Positions 18,580 through 29,292 of a stretch of DNA of 64,000 nucleotides are shown here, in pieces. Source of the stretch: Vibrio palustris (GTDB lineage: Bacteria > Pseudomonadota > Gammaproteobacteria > Enterobacterales > Vibrionaceae); assembly GCF_024346995.1 (NCBI RefSeq), contig NZ_AP024887.1:434001-498000 (forward strand), read 5' to 3'. The notes under the pieces are model-generated. The model saw nothing but the letters and a program-made list of their open reading frames with translations, was not told the DNA's origin and ran no database searches. Position numbers and translations under genes: made by a program. Position 1 is the stretch's first letter. Every line of letters starts with the position of its first letter.

Positions 18580-19076
18580 TAACCACCTATGTTGGCATAG
18601 GAAGTAACATTGATCGCCACACACACGTTGAGGCGGCAATCGAAGAGCTTGCGCAATTGGGAACCGATCTTAAGTGTTCGACGATTTATGAATCGTTACC
18701 GATTGGGTTTGATGGCCACCCTTTTTTTAATTTGGTGGTCGAGTTTAGAACAGCGTTATCGTTGGCAGAGCTGGCTAGGCAGTTACGTGATATAGAACTA
18801 CGCTGGGGGCGATCGGAACAAGCCCAAAAAAATGAAGATCGTACTCTCGATCTCGATATTGTGCTTTATGGTGATATTTGCTCTACGCAAAAACCTGAAT
18901 TACCTCGTTCAGACATCTATCGTTTTCCTTTTGTTATCCAGCCTTTATTTGAACTATGTCCGGAACTTATTCTGCCCGGTGATGGTCGTTCTATACGGCA
19001 GATCTGGTTGCAGTCAGATCAACAACATCTCATAACACCAGTAAAAACTTGGTTTACTATAACAACGGCAGAGTAA
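18576..19076 (+). CDS. folK: 2-amino-4-hydroxy-6-hydroxymethyldihydropteridine diphosphokinase
   Basis: FolK (HPPK) transfers pyrophosphate from ATP to hydroxymethyl-dihydropterin in folate synthesis. The 166-residue protein has the family motifs YVGIGSNIDR at the start, FNLVVEF and the metal-binding RTLDLDIVLYGD. It overlaps folB by four bases and precedes uppP by six bases. Confidence 0.96.
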   Translation: MITTYVGIGSNIDRHTHVEAAIEELAQLGTDLKCSTIYESLPIGFDGHPFFNLVVEFRTALSLAELARQLRDIELRWGRSEQAQKNEDRTLDLDIVLYGDICSTQKPELPRSDIYRFPFVIQPLFELCPELILPGDGRSIRQIWLQSDQQHLITPVKTWFTITTAE

Positions 19077-19082
19077 AATTTA

Positions 19083-19853
19083 ATGGATATAATTCAAAGC
19101 GCTATTCTTGGATTGGTTGAAGGGGTAACAGAGTTCCTTCCCATCTCTTCAACCGGACATTTGATTGTAGCGAGTGAGTGGTTAGGTTTACCACAAACAG
19201 ACAGTAACAAAGCATTCGAGGTAATTATTCAGCTGTCGGCTATTTTAGCAGTACTGACGAATTATAAAGAGCGCTTACATCCCAAGCATATGAAGCTATG
19301 GATTAAAGTGTTTATTTCGTTTCTCCCTATCGCGGCCATTGGCTTTTTATTTAAAGATGAAGTGAAATCGCTATTTACTATCACCGTTGTTCCTATCATG
19401 TTTATTGTCGGTGGCGTGATCTTCTTGTGGATGGAGCGATACCTAAAAGGGCGAGAGCCTACTACGCATTCTTTGGATGAGATTACGTATCGTCAAGCGA
19501 TAGCGATTGGTATTGCGCAAGTGTTTGCCTTAATTCCAGGAACTAGTCGCGCAGGGTCAACCATTGTTGGTGCTTTGTTGTCAGGAGTGAACCGTACTGT
19601 GAGTGCGGAGTTTTCGTTCTTACTAGCCTTGCCGGTGATGGTCGCGGCAGGTGGCTTAGAGTTAATCAGTAACTATCAAGAATTCTCTCACGCGCAATTG
19701 ACGACATTAGCTGTTGGTTTTGTTGTGAGTTACCTATCGGCTTGGATTGTAATGAAGCTATTCTTGGCGTTCCTGAATCGCTTTACGTTTAATGCCTTTG
19801 GTATTTACCGCATTATTTTTGGTATTGCTTTATTAGCGTGGATTTACGCGTAA
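19083..19853 (+). CDS. uppP: Undecaprenyl-diphosphatase UppP (BacA)
   Basis: This membrane enzyme removes a phosphate from undecaprenyl diphosphate to recycle the lipid carrier of cell wall synthesis; raised levels confer bacitracin resistance. The 256 residues carry the two catalytic motifs: GVTEFLPISSTGHLI near the N-terminus and PGTSRAGSTI in the middle, among about eight hydrophobic segments. It lies six bases after folK, so it is probably cotranscribed with folB-folK. Confidence 0.98.
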   Translation: MDIIQSAILGLVEGVTEFLPISSTGHLIVASEWLGLPQTDSNKAFEVIIQLSAILAVLTNYKERLHPKHMKLWIKVFISFLPIAAIGFLFKDEVKSLFTITVVPIMFIVGGVIFLWMERYLKGREPTTHSLDEITYRQAIAIGIAQVFALIPGTSRAGSTIVGALLSGVNRTVSAEFSFLLALPVMVAAGGLELISNYQEFSHAQLTTLAVGFVVSYLSAWIVMKLFLAFLNRFTFNAFGIYRIIFGIALLAWIYA

Positions 19854-19975
19854 AGGAAATAAAAGTAGGTTTAAAACCTATTTGGCTGCTGTTTTTCTAT
19901 AAGGTTCTGGGTCGCTTATTCGATCCGTAAGGTGCCATATGCTATAACAGGAGCCATTCGTAATGTTTAACGTAT

Positions 19976-20000
19976 GATGCCGCTTAATTGCGGCATCATT
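19976..20000 (+). terminator. terminator after uppP
   Basis: GATGCCGC and GCGGCATC form an 8-10 bp stem with loop TTAATT, followed by ATTTTC just before ftsB. Confidence 0.7.
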
Positions 20001-20021
20001 TTCAATGATGGGTAGAAATTT

Positions 20022-20315
20022 ATGCGCATTTTTGCAGTCGCATTGATGGTGTTACTGGGCATTTTACAATACACACTTTGGTTTGGAAAAAACGGAGTGT
20101 CGGATTATCAGAAAGTGTCGAGTGAAATCGCAGCGCAAGAAAAAGCGAATGCGAACTTGCATGAGCGTAATCAAGAAATGTTTGCGGAAATTGATGATTT
20201 AAGAAAAGGTAAAGATGCCATTGAAGAGCGAGCACGGCATGAGCTGGGCTTGGTAAAAAAAGGCGAAACCTTTTATCGAATTATTGGCGATGAGAATAAG
20301 GAAGAGGCACAATGA
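20022..20315 (+). CDS. ftsB: Cell division protein FtsB
   Basis: FtsB joins FtsL and FtsQ in the divisome. The 97-residue protein has one N-terminal membrane segment ([20 protein letters not shown]), then a leucine-zipper-like coiled coil and [19 protein letters not shown], the typical end. The gene precedes ispD with ATGA overlap, the usual gamma-proteobacterial order ftsB-ispD-ispF-truD-surE-pcm-nlpD-rpoS. Its partner gene ftsL is at the other end of this window. Confidence 0.97.
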   Translation: MRIFAVALMVLLGILQYTLWFGKNGVSDYQKVSSEIAAQEKANANLHERNQEMFAEIDDLRKGKDAIEERARHELGLVKKGETFYRIIGDENKEEAQ

Positions 20316-21013
20316 CCGCCATGATTACGGCTATTGTGCCGGCCGCTGGTATTGGTAGCCGCATGCAAGCGGATCGCCCTAAACAATATTTATCGCTACT
20401 GGGTAAATCTGTCTTAGAACACACAGTCGATAAGCTTCTTCGCCACCCAAACATTGATCAGGTCGTGATCGCAGTGAGCGCTGAAGACCCTTACTATGCT
20501 CAGCTTTCATTGACTCAGCATCCGCGAGTAACGTCGGTGGTTGGTGGTGGTGAGCGAGCGGATTCAGTATTGTCGGCGCTCGATTATGTCCATCATCATA
20601 TGCACAGTGAATGGGTGATGGTTCACGATGCTGCTAGGCCTTGTGTGCAGTTATCCGATATTACTCGCTTGATTGAGACGGCAATATCTCATGAGGTGGG
20701 GGGCATTTTGGCCACTCCAGTGCGTGATACGATGAAGCGTTCTGGCCCCAATAACACGATTGATCATACGGTAGAACGCTTGGCATTATGGCATGCCCTG
20801 ACTCCGCAGATGTTTCGTTGTGATGCATTATTTACGATTCTTAGTGACGCTTTACAGCAAGGGGTTACTCTAACAGATGAAGCTTCTGCTTTTGAATGGC
20901 GAGGCGCTCAGCCTGCATTAGTCGCAGGACGTTCAGATAATATAAAAATTACTCAACCAGAAGATCTCGCATTAGCCGAGTTTTATTTACGACGTAATAA
21001 GGAGTCGACATGA
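20312..21013 (+). CDS. ispD: 2-C-methyl-D-erythritol 4-phosphate cytidylyltransferase
   Basis: IspD couples CTP to methylerythritol phosphate in the non-mevalonate isoprenoid pathway. The 233 residues begin with [20 protein letters not shown], the nucleotide-binding loop, and include VHDAARPCV and TDEASAFEW. It overlaps ftsB and ispF by ATGA on both sides, so the three genes are translationally coupled. Confidence 0.97.
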   Translation: MTAMITAIVPAAGIGSRMQADRPKQYLSLLGKSVLEHTVDKLLRHPNIDQVVIAVSAEDPYYAQLSLTQHPRVTSVVGGGERADSVLSALDYVHHHMHSEWVMVHDAARPCVQLSDITRLIETAISHEVGGILATPVRDTMKRSGPNNTIDHTVERLALWHALTPQMFRCDALFTILSDALQQGVTLTDEASAFEWRGAQPALVAGRSDNIKITQPEDLALAEFYLRRNKEST

Positions 21014-21486
21014 TACGAGTTGGCCATGGTTTTGATGTACATAAGTTTGGCGGCGAAGGCCCAGTAATCATTGGTGGCGTTGCCATTCCTTATGAGTACG
21101 GTTTACTCGCTCATTCAGATGGCGATGTTGCCTTGCATGCGTTGGCAGATGCTTTATTAGGAGCGATTGCTGAAGGTGATATCGGTCGACATTTCCCTGA
21201 TACGGATGACCAATGGAAAGGCGCGAACAGCCGAGATTTACTCAAGGATGTGTATCGCAGAGTGAAAGAACGTGGTTATAAATTAGGGAATGCTGATATC
21301 ACGATTATTGCGCAGGCGCCGAAAATGGCCCCTCATATTATGGATATGTGCGCGGCGATTGCTCAAGATTTAGAGAGTGAACTTGGGCAAATCAACGTGA
21401 AAGCGACTACCAGTGAACGTCTTGGTTTTACCGGGCGTAAAGAAGGCATTGCATGCGAAGCTGTAGTGTTGTTGACTCAAGCCTAG
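21010..21486 (+). CDS. ispF: 2-C-methyl-D-erythritol 2,4-cyclodiphosphate synthase
   Basis: IspF closes the cyclodiphosphate ring in isoprenoid synthesis. The 158 residues contain the metal-binding GHGFDVHKF, the loop [19 protein letters not shown] and the C-terminal [16 protein letters not shown], all family signatures. It follows ispD with a four-base overlap. Confidence 0.98.
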   Translation: MIRVGHGFDVHKFGGEGPVIIGGVAIPYEYGLLAHSDGDVALHALADALLGAIAEGDIGRHFPDTDDQWKGANSRDLLKDVYRRVKERGYKLGNADITIIAQAPKMAPHIMDMCAAIAQDLESELGQINVKATTSERLGFTGRKEGIACEAVVLLTQA

Positions 21487-21505
21487 GGCTATCGGAAAGA
21501 AAAAA

Positions 21506-22555
21506 ATGACAGATATATTATCCCCTTTTGCCTATTTGTGCGGTCAGCCGACAGCCAAAGCGAAATTGAAAGCAAAACATGAACACTTTCGTGTCATTGA
21601 AAACTTAGGTTATGAGTTATCTGGGCATGGTGAGCATTGGATGGTACGCATCCGTAAAACCGGTGAAAATACCAGTTTTGTTGCCAATGAATTAGCCAAA
21701 GCGTGTGGCGTCACCTCCAAAGATGTGAGCTGGGCGGGGTTAAAAGATCGCCATGCCGTCACCGAACAATGGTTCAGCGTTTATTTACCTGGAGGGGAAG
21801 AGCCGGATCTTAGCGGTTTTTTACAAGAGCATACGACAATTGAAGTTTTAGACACGGCTCGCCATCATAAAAAATTACGCCCTGGTGATTTGCAAGGTAA
21901 TGCCTTTGAAGTGGTGTTATCTGAGGTGACAAATGTTGAAGATGTCTTGGCGCGTTTAGCCATCGTGAAAGAGCAAGGTGTACCCAACTATTTTGGTAGC
22001 CAGCGTTTTGGTCGTGAAGGTAATAACTTACATGAAGCTCGTCGTTGGGGGCGCAATAATGTCCGTACCCGTAATAGCAACAAACGAAGTATGTATTTGT
22101 CGACGGCTCGTTCATGGATTTTTAATCATATTCTCTCTAAACGGATTGAGCTGGGCCTCTTTGAGCAAGTGATTGTTGGCGATATTGTGCAACAACAAAA
22201 TGGCGAAACAACATTGGTCGATGAAGCATCACTGGCATCTATTCAGTCAAGTGTTAATAGTGAGCAGGCGGTGATTACGGCGGCTTTGGCTGGGGATAAT
22301 GCCTTGCCGACGCAAGGAAAAGCGCTAGACATTGAGCAAGCGTGTATTGATCAAGAAGGCGATTTAATGGCTCTGATTCGTGGTAATCGCATGCGTCATG
22401 ATCGCCGTGGCGTATCTTTACGAGCACAAAACTTTCACTGGAGTGTTGATAACGATATGATTACATTAAAATTCGAGCTCGATTCTGGTAGTTTTGCTAC
22501 TGCAATCACTCGCGAACTTATCGAAGAGATTCCAGTAGAGCGTCAATATGACTGA
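21506..22555 (+). CDS. truD: tRNA pseudouridine(13) synthase TruD
   Basis: TruD makes pseudouridine 13 in tRNA-Glu and others. The 349-residue protein has the catalytic aspartate in [18 protein letters not shown] and the [10 protein letters not shown] and [14 protein letters not shown] motifs. The stop of truD overlaps the start of surE by 8 bases. Confidence 0.97.
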   Translation: MTDILSPFAYLCGQPTAKAKLKAKHEHFRVIENLGYELSGHGEHWMVRIRKTGENTSFVANELAKACGVTSKDVSWAGLKDRHAVTEQWFSVYLPGGEEPDLSGFLQEHTTIEVLDTARHHKKLRPGDLQGNAFEVVLSEVTNVEDVLARLAIVKEQGVPNYFGSQRFGREGNNLHEARRWGRNNVRTRNSNKRSMYLSTARSWIFNHILSKRIELGLFEQVIVGDIVQQQNGETTLVDEASLASIQSSVNSEQAVITAALAGDNALPTQGKALDIEQACIDQEGDLMALIRGNRMRHDRRGVSLRAQNFHWSVDNDMITLKFELDSGSFATAITRELIEEIPVERQYD

Positions 22556-23303
22556 AAAAAAATTGAACATATTACTGAGTAATGATGATGGCGTTCATGC
22601 TGAGGGGATTCGTACCTTAGCTGAAGAGCTAAAAGATATTGCAACGATAACGATCGTCGCTCCTGACCGTAACCGGTCAGGAGCATCAAACTCGCTCACT
22701 TTAGAACAGCCTTTACGAGTTAATGAAATTGCCCCGCGTTGTTATTCTGTGCAAGGGACACCCACTGATTGTGTACACTTTGCCTTAAATGAATTGATGA
22801 AAGGTTCACTACCGGATTTAGTGGTGACTGGCATTAATCATGGTGCCAATTTAGGTGATGATGTGTTGTATTCGGGGACGGTTGCGGCGGCAATGGAGGC
22901 CCATTTTCTTGGTGTGCCCGCGATGGCCTTTTCATTGGTAGGTAAACAATGCTTTACCACGGCCGCCAAGATTGCGAAGCGACTAGTACAGCAGCATGTA
23001 TCTATGCCTATTCCTGATAATCGTTTGTTAAACATTAATGTTCCGGACGTGATGTTGGAACACCTTGAGGGGATACAAACGACCCGGTTAGGCGCACGTC
23101 ATCATGCTGAAGCGATGATTCGCCAGCAAGATCCACGTGGGCAAGACATCTATTGGCTAGGTCCTCCAGGACAAAAGCAAGATGCAGGACAAGGAACGGA
23201 TTTCTACGCGATTGAGCATGGTTTTGTATCAATTACACCGCTACAGGTTGATTTAACTGCTCATGAAGCTCTGGGTTCTATCACTCAATGGTTGAAAGGA
23301 TAG
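22548..23303 (+). CDS. surE: 5'/3'-nucleotidase SurE
   Basis: SurE dephosphorylates nucleoside monophosphates and supports survival in stationary phase. The 251 residues begin with [16 protein letters not shown], whose Asp pair binds the metal, and carry [11 protein letters not shown] and [10 protein letters not shown]. Its order surE-pcm-nlpD-rpoS is a conserved stress-survival run. Confidence 0.97.
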   Translation: MTEKKLNILLSNDDGVHAEGIRTLAEELKDIATITIVAPDRNRSGASNSLTLEQPLRVNEIAPRCYSVQGTPTDCVHFALNELMKGSLPDLVVTGINHGANLGDDVLYSGTVAAAMEAHFLGVPAMAFSLVGKQCFTTAAKIAKRLVQQHVSMPIPDNRLLNINVPDVMLEHLEGIQTTRLGARHHAEAMIRQQDPRGQDIYWLGPPGQKQDAGQGTDFYAIEHGFVSITPLQVDLTAHEALGSITQWLKG

Positions 23304-23308
23304 GGATA

Positions 23309-23935
23309 ATGGCTAACCCAAAAGCTGAAAAGTTAGTTCAGTTTTTAGCCGAACAAGGCATTAGCGATGAACGTGTGTTATCGGCGATTTATGCTTTACC
23401 AAGGGAGCACTTTGTTGCACAAGCGATGATGCATCAAGCTTATGACAATAATGCGCTGCCTATTGGACAAGGACAAACCATCTCTCAGCCATATATTGTG
23501 GCAAAAATGACACAGTTGCTTGAATTAACGCCATTTAGTCGAGTGCTGGAAATTGGTACTGGCTCGGGCTACCAAACGGCAATCTTGTCACAATTGGTAG
23601 AGCGAGTGTACTCGGTTGAACGCATCAAGTCGTTGCAGTGGAATGCCAAACGTCGGCTAAAGAAATTGGATATTTATAACGTTTCGACCAAGCATAGTGA
23701 TGGCTGGGAAGGTTGGGCTAGTAAAGGACCTTTCGATGCTATTATTGTGACGGCTGCTGCGGATAACATACCTCAGGCATTAATTGATCAATTAGCGGAT
23801 CATGGGCGATTGGTTATTCCTGTCGGCAATGAACAGCAACAATTGTATAAGGTCGTACGTCAAGGCGGCACTTATTTATCTCAACCGGTGGAAGAAGTTC
23901 GCTTCGTACCTTTAGTCTCAGGTGAATTAGCGTAA
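23309..23935 (+). CDS. pcm: Protein-L-isoaspartate O-methyltransferase
   Basis: Pcm repairs damaged (isomerised) aspartyl residues using S-adenosylmethionine. The 208 residues match E. coli length exactly when starting at ATG 23309, which is preceded by AGGGATA; the ATG at 23288 adds seven residues and overlaps surE. Motifs are [31 protein letters not shown] (cofactor loop) and [12 protein letters not shown]. The stop overlaps the nlpD start as TAATG. Confidence 0.97.
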   Translation: MANPKAEKLVQFLAEQGISDERVLSAIYALPREHFVAQAMMHQAYDNNALPIGQGQTISQPYIVAKMTQLLELTPFSRVLEIGTGSGYQTAILSQLVERVYSVERIKSLQWNAKRRLKKLDIYNVSTKHSDGWEGWASKGPFDAIIVTAAADNIPQALIDQLADHGRLVIPVGNEQQQLYKVVRQGGTYLSQPVEEVRFVPLVSGELA

Positions 23936-24852
23936 TGATTAAATCCCAACTTAAATGTGCCGTGCTGATGACAACATTATCTAGTGTATTACTAGGATGT
24001 GCTCCCCATGCGCCAGCACCAGTCTCTGGGTTGGGTAAAGATTATGACTCCATTCAACGAGGAAGTTACCGCGGGAGTTACTACGTTGTAAAACCGGGGA
24101 ATACATTGTATTTCATTTCTTATGTGACCGATAAGAGTATTGAAGAAATAATTAGTTACAACAATTTAACGCCTCCTTATGTGATTCACCCCGGAGATAA
24201 ACTTAAACTGTGGCAACCTCGCTACCAAGCGCCAAGTTATGGCCGTAAGTCCAAGACTTCTGAGCAAAAAAACAGCACCCCATCTGTGCCGTCAACCCCT
24301 AAAGCTGTGTATCCGCATGTCGCAAAAGCAGCATCTCCATCTAAAAAGTCTAAAAATACCCCTAAAGAGGGTGGAAAAACCACCAATAAGGGGATTGATT
24401 CAACAAAAACAAAAGAGTATGTTGGTTCTGAAAGTAAAGGCAATGTAAATGCTAATGTAAGTCATGCTAATTTTAGTGACCAAAAAATCACCAAATGGTA
24501 TTGGCCGACGAAAGGCAGAGTAGTGAAAAACTATTCTGCGGGTAACCAAGGTAATCGGGGTATTGATATCGCTGGTCAGCGTGGACAATCGATTACCGCG
24601 GCGGCTGCGGGGGTGGTTGTATACTCGGGTAATGCGTTACGAGGATATGGCAACCTGGTCATCATTAAACATAATGATGATTACATTAGTGCTTATGCGC
24701 ACAATGACAAGTTGTTAGTCAAGGAAGGCCAGAATGTGAGAGGTGGACAAAAGATTGCGACTATGGGCAGTTCTGGAGCATCTAGCGTTCGATTACATTT
24801 TGAAATTCGTTATCAAGGTAAGTCCGTTAATCCAAAACGTTACTTACCGTAA
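23935..24852 (+). CDS. nlpD: Murein hydrolase activator NlpD, lipoprotein
   Basis: NlpD activates the amidase AmiC during daughter-cell separation. The 305-residue protein has a lipobox LLGC (Cys22), a LysM peptidoglycan-binding domain at about 50-94 (YYVVKPGNTLYFISYV), a long low-complexity Lys/Ser/Thr linker, and a LytM (M23) domain from about 180. The first zinc ligand is replaced (NRGIDIAG instead of H-x3-D), so the domain is a degenerate activator, not a protease. The main rpoS promoter lies inside this gene in relatives. Confidence 0.95.
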   Translation: MIKSQLKCAVLMTTLSSVLLGCAPHAPAPVSGLGKDYDSIQRGSYRGSYYVVKPGNTLYFISYVTDKSIEEIISYNNLTPPYVIHPGDKLKLWQPRYQAPSYGRKSKTSEQKNSTPSVPSTPKAVYPHVAKAASPSKKSKNTPKEGGKTTNKGIDSTKTKEYVGSESKGNVNANVSHANFSDQKITKWYWPTKGRVVKNYSAGNQGNRGIDIAGQRGQSITAAAAGVVVYSGNALRGYGNLVIIKHNDDYISAYAHNDKLLVKEGQNVRGGQKIATMGSSGASSVRLHFEIRYQGKSVNPKRYLP

Positions 24853-24926
24853 TTATACTTTATAGATAGAGAATTTAGCAGCATTGAGGTTGTAATGTTT
24901 TGCTAAGCTCGCCATGGGGAGGCACT

Positions 24927-25904
24927 ATGAGTATTAGTAATACCGCTACAAAGGTTGAAGAATTTGAGTTTGATGCAATTCATCATAATGATTCGAGTTC
25001 TGATGCTCCAACGAAAAAAAGTAACGATTCTCACGAAGATGTAGAAGTATCTTCAAAGAGTTTAGACGCGACTCAAATGTACTTAAGTGAGATCGGCTTT
25101 TCACCACTCTTAACAGCAGAAGAAGAAGTACTGTACGCTCGACGTGCACTTCGTGGCTGTGATACTGCTCGAAAACGCATGATTGAAAGTAACTTGCGAT
25201 TAGTTGTTAAAATTTCTCGCCGTTATGGTAATCGTGGTCTAGCTCTTCTTGATCTGATTGAAGAAGGTAACCTTGGTCTTATTCGCGCCGTCGAAAAATT
25301 TGATCCAGAACGTGGATTTCGTTTTTCAACGTATGCAACGTGGTGGATTCGACAAACCATTGAACGCGCTCTTATGAACCAAACGCGTACAATTCGTTTA
25401 CCTATTCACGTGGTAAAAGAGCTCAACATTTACTTGCGTACTGCACGTGAATTGTCTCAGCGCTTAGACCACGAGCCGACAGCAGAAGAAATCGCGTTCG
25501 AGCTTGATAAGCCAGTGGAAGATGTCAGTAAAATGCTGCGTCTCAATGAGCGTATCAGTTCAGTAGATACTCCAATTGGTGGTGATGGCGATAAAGCGTT
25601 ATTAGATATCATTCCTGACGGTAACCATTCTGATCCTGAAGTTTCGACTCAAGACAATGATATCAAAGCGTCACTAGTCAACTGGTTAGATGAACTGAAT
25701 CCAAAGCAGAAAGAAGTTCTAGCTCGTCGTTTTGGGTTGTTGGGCTATGAACCCTCTACGTTAGAGGAAGTCGGCCGTGAAATCAGTCTGACCCGTGAAC
25801 GTGTTCGTCAGATTCAAGTAGAAGGCTTACGACGCTTACGTGAGATCCTTGTGAAACAAGGTTTGAGCATGGAATCGCTATTTAACGTTGAAACTGAATT
25901 CTAA
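24927..25904 (+). CDS. rpoS: RNA polymerase sigma factor RpoS (sigma 38)
   Basis: RpoS is the general stress and stationary-phase sigma factor. The 325 residues hold region 1.2 ([21 protein letters not shown]), region 2 with [21 protein letters not shown], and region 4 with [29 protein letters not shown]. The start is ATG 24927 behind GGGGAGG; the in-frame start at 24900 lacks a binding site. The 74-base gap after nlpD has an A/T-rich leader that could fold over the start, as is usual for this gene. Confidence 0.98.
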   Translation: MSISNTATKVEEFEFDAIHHNDSSSDAPTKKSNDSHEDVEVSSKSLDATQMYLSEIGFSPLLTAEEEVLYARRALRGCDTARKRMIESNLRLVVKISRRYGNRGLALLDLIEEGNLGLIRAVEKFDPERGFRFSTYATWWIRQTIERALMNQTRTIRLPIHVVKELNIYLRTARELSQRLDHEPTAEEIAFELDKPVEDVSKMLRLNERISSVDTPIGGDGDKALLDIIPDGNHSDPEVSTQDNDIKASLVNWLDELNPKQKEVLARRFGLLGYEPSTLEEVGREISLTRERVRQIQVEGLRRLREILVKQGLSMESLFNVETEF

Positions 25905-25927
25905 AAACACATTCAAGTTGTTTATTC

Positions 25928-25957
25928 AAAAGGCACTCCTATTGGAGTGCCTTTTTT
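25928..25957. terminator. bidirectional terminator between rpoS and mutS
   Basis: AAAAGGCACTCC and GGAGTGCCTTTT form a 12 bp stem with loop TATT and serve both convergent genes. Confidence 0.92.
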
Positions 25958-26003
25958 GATCTGCTTGAGTTTTGCATGTATCAATTCAGTATGAGTTTCA
26001 CAG

Positions 26004-28565
26004 CTACAGCATTTTCTTTAACTGATAAACCAGATCGAGCGCTTGACGTGGCGAGAGATCGTTCGGATCAAGATTGGCAAGACGCTCCTCTATTTCACTG
26101 GGTTCAGGGATCAAACTTAATTGATTGGCGATATCGACAGCATTCTGGGTTGATGGTGCTGATTGATGACCTAGTTGCTCAAGCTGCGCTAACTTTTGGC
26201 GAGCATTCTTAATCACTGTTTTTGGCACACCAGCGAGCCCTGCAACGGCTAATCCATAGGATTTACTGGCGGCGCCTTCATTGACTGAGTGCATAAAGGC
26301 AATGGTCTCGCCATGTTCTACCGCGTCTAAATGTACGTTGACTAAGTTAGGCAACAATTGTGGCAATTCAGTGAGTTCAAAGTAGTGCGTCGCAAATAAT
26401 GTGAGTGCACCGATTTGTTTAGCTAGCCATTCTGCACTTGCCCATGCGAGTGATAAGCCATCATAAGTGCTGGTACCACGACCGATTTCATCCATTAACA
26501 CTAAGCTATGTTTGGTGGCGTTATGCAAAATGTTGGCGGTTTCGGTCATTTCAACCATGAAGGTAGAGCGTCCCGATGCAAGATCATCTGATGCACCGAT
26601 ACGCGTAAAGATGCGATCAAGCAGACCGATGCTTGCCTGTTCTGCTGGGACAAATGATCCAATATGAGCCATGAGAGCAATTAAAGCAGTTTGACGCATA
26701 TAAGTTGATTTACCGCCCATGTTTGGTCCGGTAATGATCAGCATTTGGCGCTGAGGATCAAGGTCGATCGGGTTAGAAATAAAAGGGTCGCTCATGACCT
26801 GTTCGACCACTGGGTGTCGACCTGCTTGAATATGAATTCCCGTAGAGTCAGTCAACTGCGGGCGGCAATAATCGAGACTCTCCGCACGTTCAGCTAAGTT
26901 TTGCAATATATCGAATTGCGATAAGGCTGACGCTAAATTTTGCAGTGCTTCTAAGTGCGGGAGCAGTAAGTCAAATAATTGTTCCCACAATTTTTTCTCG
27001 AGTGCCAATGCTTGTGACTTGGAGTTAAGCACTTTATCTTCATGTTCTTTAAGCTCCGGAATGATATAGCGTTCAGCATTTTTTAACGTTTGGCGACGGA
27101 TATAATGCGGTGGTACAAGATGACTTTGCCCACGACTTACTTGAATATAAAATCCGTGTACATTGTTGTAACCAACCTTTAGCGTATCAATGCCGTGACG
27201 TTCACGTTCATCACGTTCCAGCTTCTCTAGATATTCTGTTGCGCCATTTGCGAGATCGCGGCAATGATCCAACTCTTCATTGTAGCCAGGGGCAATGACG
27301 CCGCCATCGCGGATCACCACTGGAGGGTTATCAATAATCGCGGACGTTAATAAGTCACATAAATCGTCTTGTGGGCGAGTGTATTGAGCCAGTTTATGTA
27401 AATACGGATGTTTCAGTTCTTGAGTGACTTCGCGTAATTCTTCTAACTGCTGGAGCGCATTACGTAAACGGGCGAGATCCCGCGGGCGCGCCGAGCGTAG
27501 AGCTAAACGCGCTAAAATACGTTCAATATCGCCAATCGCTTTTAGTACTGGCTGAATATCTGAAAATACGCCGCTGTCTTTAAATTCTGCAATGGCGTCT
27601 AAGCGCTGGTTTAGGGTATCAATATGGCGCATAGGCTGGTGAATCCAGCGTTTGAGCATACGACTTCCCATAGCAGTCGCACATTGGTCGAGTACTTCGG
27701 CAAGGGTATTATCAAGTCCGCCAGATAAATTTTGCGTCAGCTCAAGATTGCGTCGTGTCGCGGCATCCAAAATCACCGATTGATCTTGGCGATCTAAGGT
27801 TAACGAGCGAATATGAGGTAAAGTAGTGCGCTGCGTGTCTTTAACATATTGAATCAAACAGCCTGCTGCGCATAATCCGCGCTGGGCATTCTCTACGCCA
27901 AAACCAATTAAATCTTTTGTACCGAATTGTTGATTAAGTTGTTGTTTCGCAGTATCAATCTCAAACTCCCAGATAGGGCGACGTCGGTTACCTTGGCGAT
28001 GCTCCATCAAATGGACGGGGGTGAAATCTTCGGGAAATAACAATTCGCGCGGGGCTGTGCGTTGTAACTCCGCGGCCATTTCTTCTTCCGACTCAGGTTC
28101 ACATAATTGGAAGCGACCTGAAGTTAAATCCAGCGTAGAATAACCAAAGCGTCCATCTTGATAATAGATAGCCGCAATAAGGTTATCGACGCGCTCGGAG
28201 AGTAACGCTTCATCGGTGACTGTGCCTGGGGTAATAATCCGTACTACTTTACGTTCTACAGGGCCTTTGCTCGTGGCGGGATCGCCAATTTGTTCACAAA
28301 TAGCGACGGATTCACCTTGCTGTACTAACTTAGCTAAGTAGTTTTCGACAGCATGAAAAGGAACACCGGCCATTGGAATTGGCTCACCTGCTGAAGCTCC
28401 ACGTTTGGTTAGCGATATATCGAGCAATTGCGATGCCCGTTTCGCATCATCGTAGAAGAGTTCGTAAAAATCTCCCATACGGTAAAATAACAAAATATCT
28501 GGGTTCTCAGCTTTGAGTTTGAGATATTGTTGCATCATTGGGGTATGTTTTTGTTCAGCAGTCAC
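26004..28565 (-). CDS. mutS: DNA mismatch repair protein MutS
   Basis: MutS binds mismatched bases and starts mismatch repair. The 853 residues carry the mismatch-reading motif [15 protein letters not shown] at the N-terminus, the Walker [28 protein letters not shown] (Walker B) and [11 protein letters not shown] in the ATPase domain, and a C-terminal tetramer tail. It is convergent with rpoS, the usual neighbourhood in this group. Confidence 0.98.
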   Translation of the reverse strand: MTAEQKHTPMMQQYLKLKAENPDILLFYRMGDFYELFYDDAKRASQLLDISLTKRGASAGEPIPMAGVPFHAVENYLAKLVQQGESVAICEQIGDPATSKGPVERKVVRIITPGTVTDEALLSERVDNLIAAIYYQDGRFGYSTLDLTSGRFQLCEPESEEEMAAELQRTAPRELLFPEDFTPVHLMEHRQGNRRRPIWEFEIDTAKQQLNQQFGTKDLIGFGVENAQRGLCAAGCLIQYVKDTQRTTLPHIRSLTLDRQDQSVILDAATRRNLELTQNLSGGLDNTLAEVLDQCATAMGSRMLKRWIHQPMRHIDTLNQRLDAIAEFKDSGVFSDIQPVLKAIGDIERILARLALRSARPRDLARLRNALQQLEELREVTQELKHPYLHKLAQYTRPQDDLCDLLTSAIIDNPPVVIRDGGVIAPGYNEELDHCRDLANGATEYLEKLERDERERHGIDTLKVGYNNVHGFYIQVSRGQSHLVPPHYIRRQTLKNAERYIIPELKEHEDKVLNSKSQALALEKKLWEQLFDLLLPHLEALQNLASALSQFDILQNLAERAESLDYCRPQLTDSTGIHIQAGRHPVVEQVMSDPFISNPIDLDPQRQMLIITGPNMGGKSTYMRQTALIALMAHIGSFVPAEQASIGLLDRIFTRIGASDDLASGRSTFMVEMTETANILHNATKHSLVLMDEIGRGTSTYDGLSLAWASAEWLAKQIGALTLFATHYFELTELPQLLPNLVNVHLDAVEHGETIAFMHSVNEGAASKSYGLAVAGLAGVPKTVIKNARQKLAQLEQLGHQSAPSTQNAVDIANQLSLIPEPSEIEERLANLDPNDLSPRQALDLVYQLKKML

Positions 28566-28649
28566 GGCTTATTTCTTTTCTTTGAGAACATTGCAGCTTA
28601 GGATACGTGAATCACTTTGATGCGAAAAGATGTAAAGAGGTTTTTGATC

Positions 28650-29144
28650 GTGGAATCGCAATACGCATTAAGTCAAAAAGTTGGTAGACAGCTACACGCG
28701 GCTAAGCATGTATTAGTGACTGCTGAGTCGTGCACGGGCGGCGGTGTAGCGGCTTTAGTGACCGATGTTGCTGGAAGTTCGCAGTGGTTCGATCGCGCTT
28801 TTGTGACTTATAGTAATGAAGCAAAACACGCGATGATTGGTGTAAAAGAGTCGACACTAGAGACTTTTGGCGCCGTATCTGAGCCGGTAGTTCAAGAAAT
28901 GGCGAGCGGCGCATTAGCAGCGTCACAAGGAACGTTAGCGGTTGCGATCAGTGGTATTGCCGGCCCAAGTGGGGGCTCAGAGCACAAACCGGTAGGGACG
29001 GTATGTTTTGCGTGGGCCGATACCTCAGGGTGGCAACATGTGAGTACTCAATATTTTACAGGGAGTCGCCGCGAGGTTCGCGCTCAAGCCGTTTGTTATG
29101 CTTTACAAATCATTAGCGAACATCTCAGTCCAGTCATAGAGTGA
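28650..29144 (+). CDS. pncC: Nicotinamide-nucleotide amidohydrolase PncC (CinA C-terminal type)
   Basis: PncC deamidates nicotinamide mononucleotide, returning it to NAD synthesis. The 164 residues from GTG 28650 match the E. coli length and follow AGAGG with nine bases between. An ATG at 28620 would add ten residues without a good binding site, and TTG 28644 is also possible. Signatures are TAESCTGGGVAALVTDVAGSS, FVTYSNEAK and SGIAGPSGGSEHKPVGTV. It is a stand-alone CinA C-domain and lies just before recA, as in many relatives. Confidence 0.92.
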   Translation: MESQYALSQKVGRQLHAAKHVLVTAESCTGGGVAALVTDVAGSSQWFDRAFVTYSNEAKHAMIGVKESTLETFGAVSEPVVQEMASGALAASQGTLAVAISGIAGPSGGSEHKPVGTVCFAWADTSGWQHVSTQYFTGSRREVRAQAVCYALQIISEHLSPVIE

Positions 29145-29182
29145 TGTGCGTCGAATGAGACCAAAAAATTCTTATACAGGGG

Positions 29183-29210
29183 TAGACACTGTATGAATAA
29201 ACAGTATAAT
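29183..29210 (+). promoter_or_regulatory. recA promoter with LexA (SOS) box
   Basis: TAGACA (29183-29188) and TATAAT (29205-29210) are spaced by 16 bp. That spacer, 29189-29204, is exactly an SOS box, CTGT-8 bases-ACAG, so bound LexA would occupy the polymerase site fully. Confidence 0.92.
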
Positions 29211-29292
29211 GAATGCTATCAAAGACATTAATTGTCGAATTCACAATGACGCATTCACCGATCACACAATGAGTGACAGTCTGGAGAAAGTA

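Noticed and set aside
24900-24926. Upstream in-frame start of rpoS
   Set aside because: GGGGAGG stands directly before ATG 24927 and the extra nine residues have no counterpart in RpoS proteins.
29209-29292. Upstream in-frame start of recA
   Set aside because: It overlaps the -10 box; the family start and ribosome binding site point to 29293.
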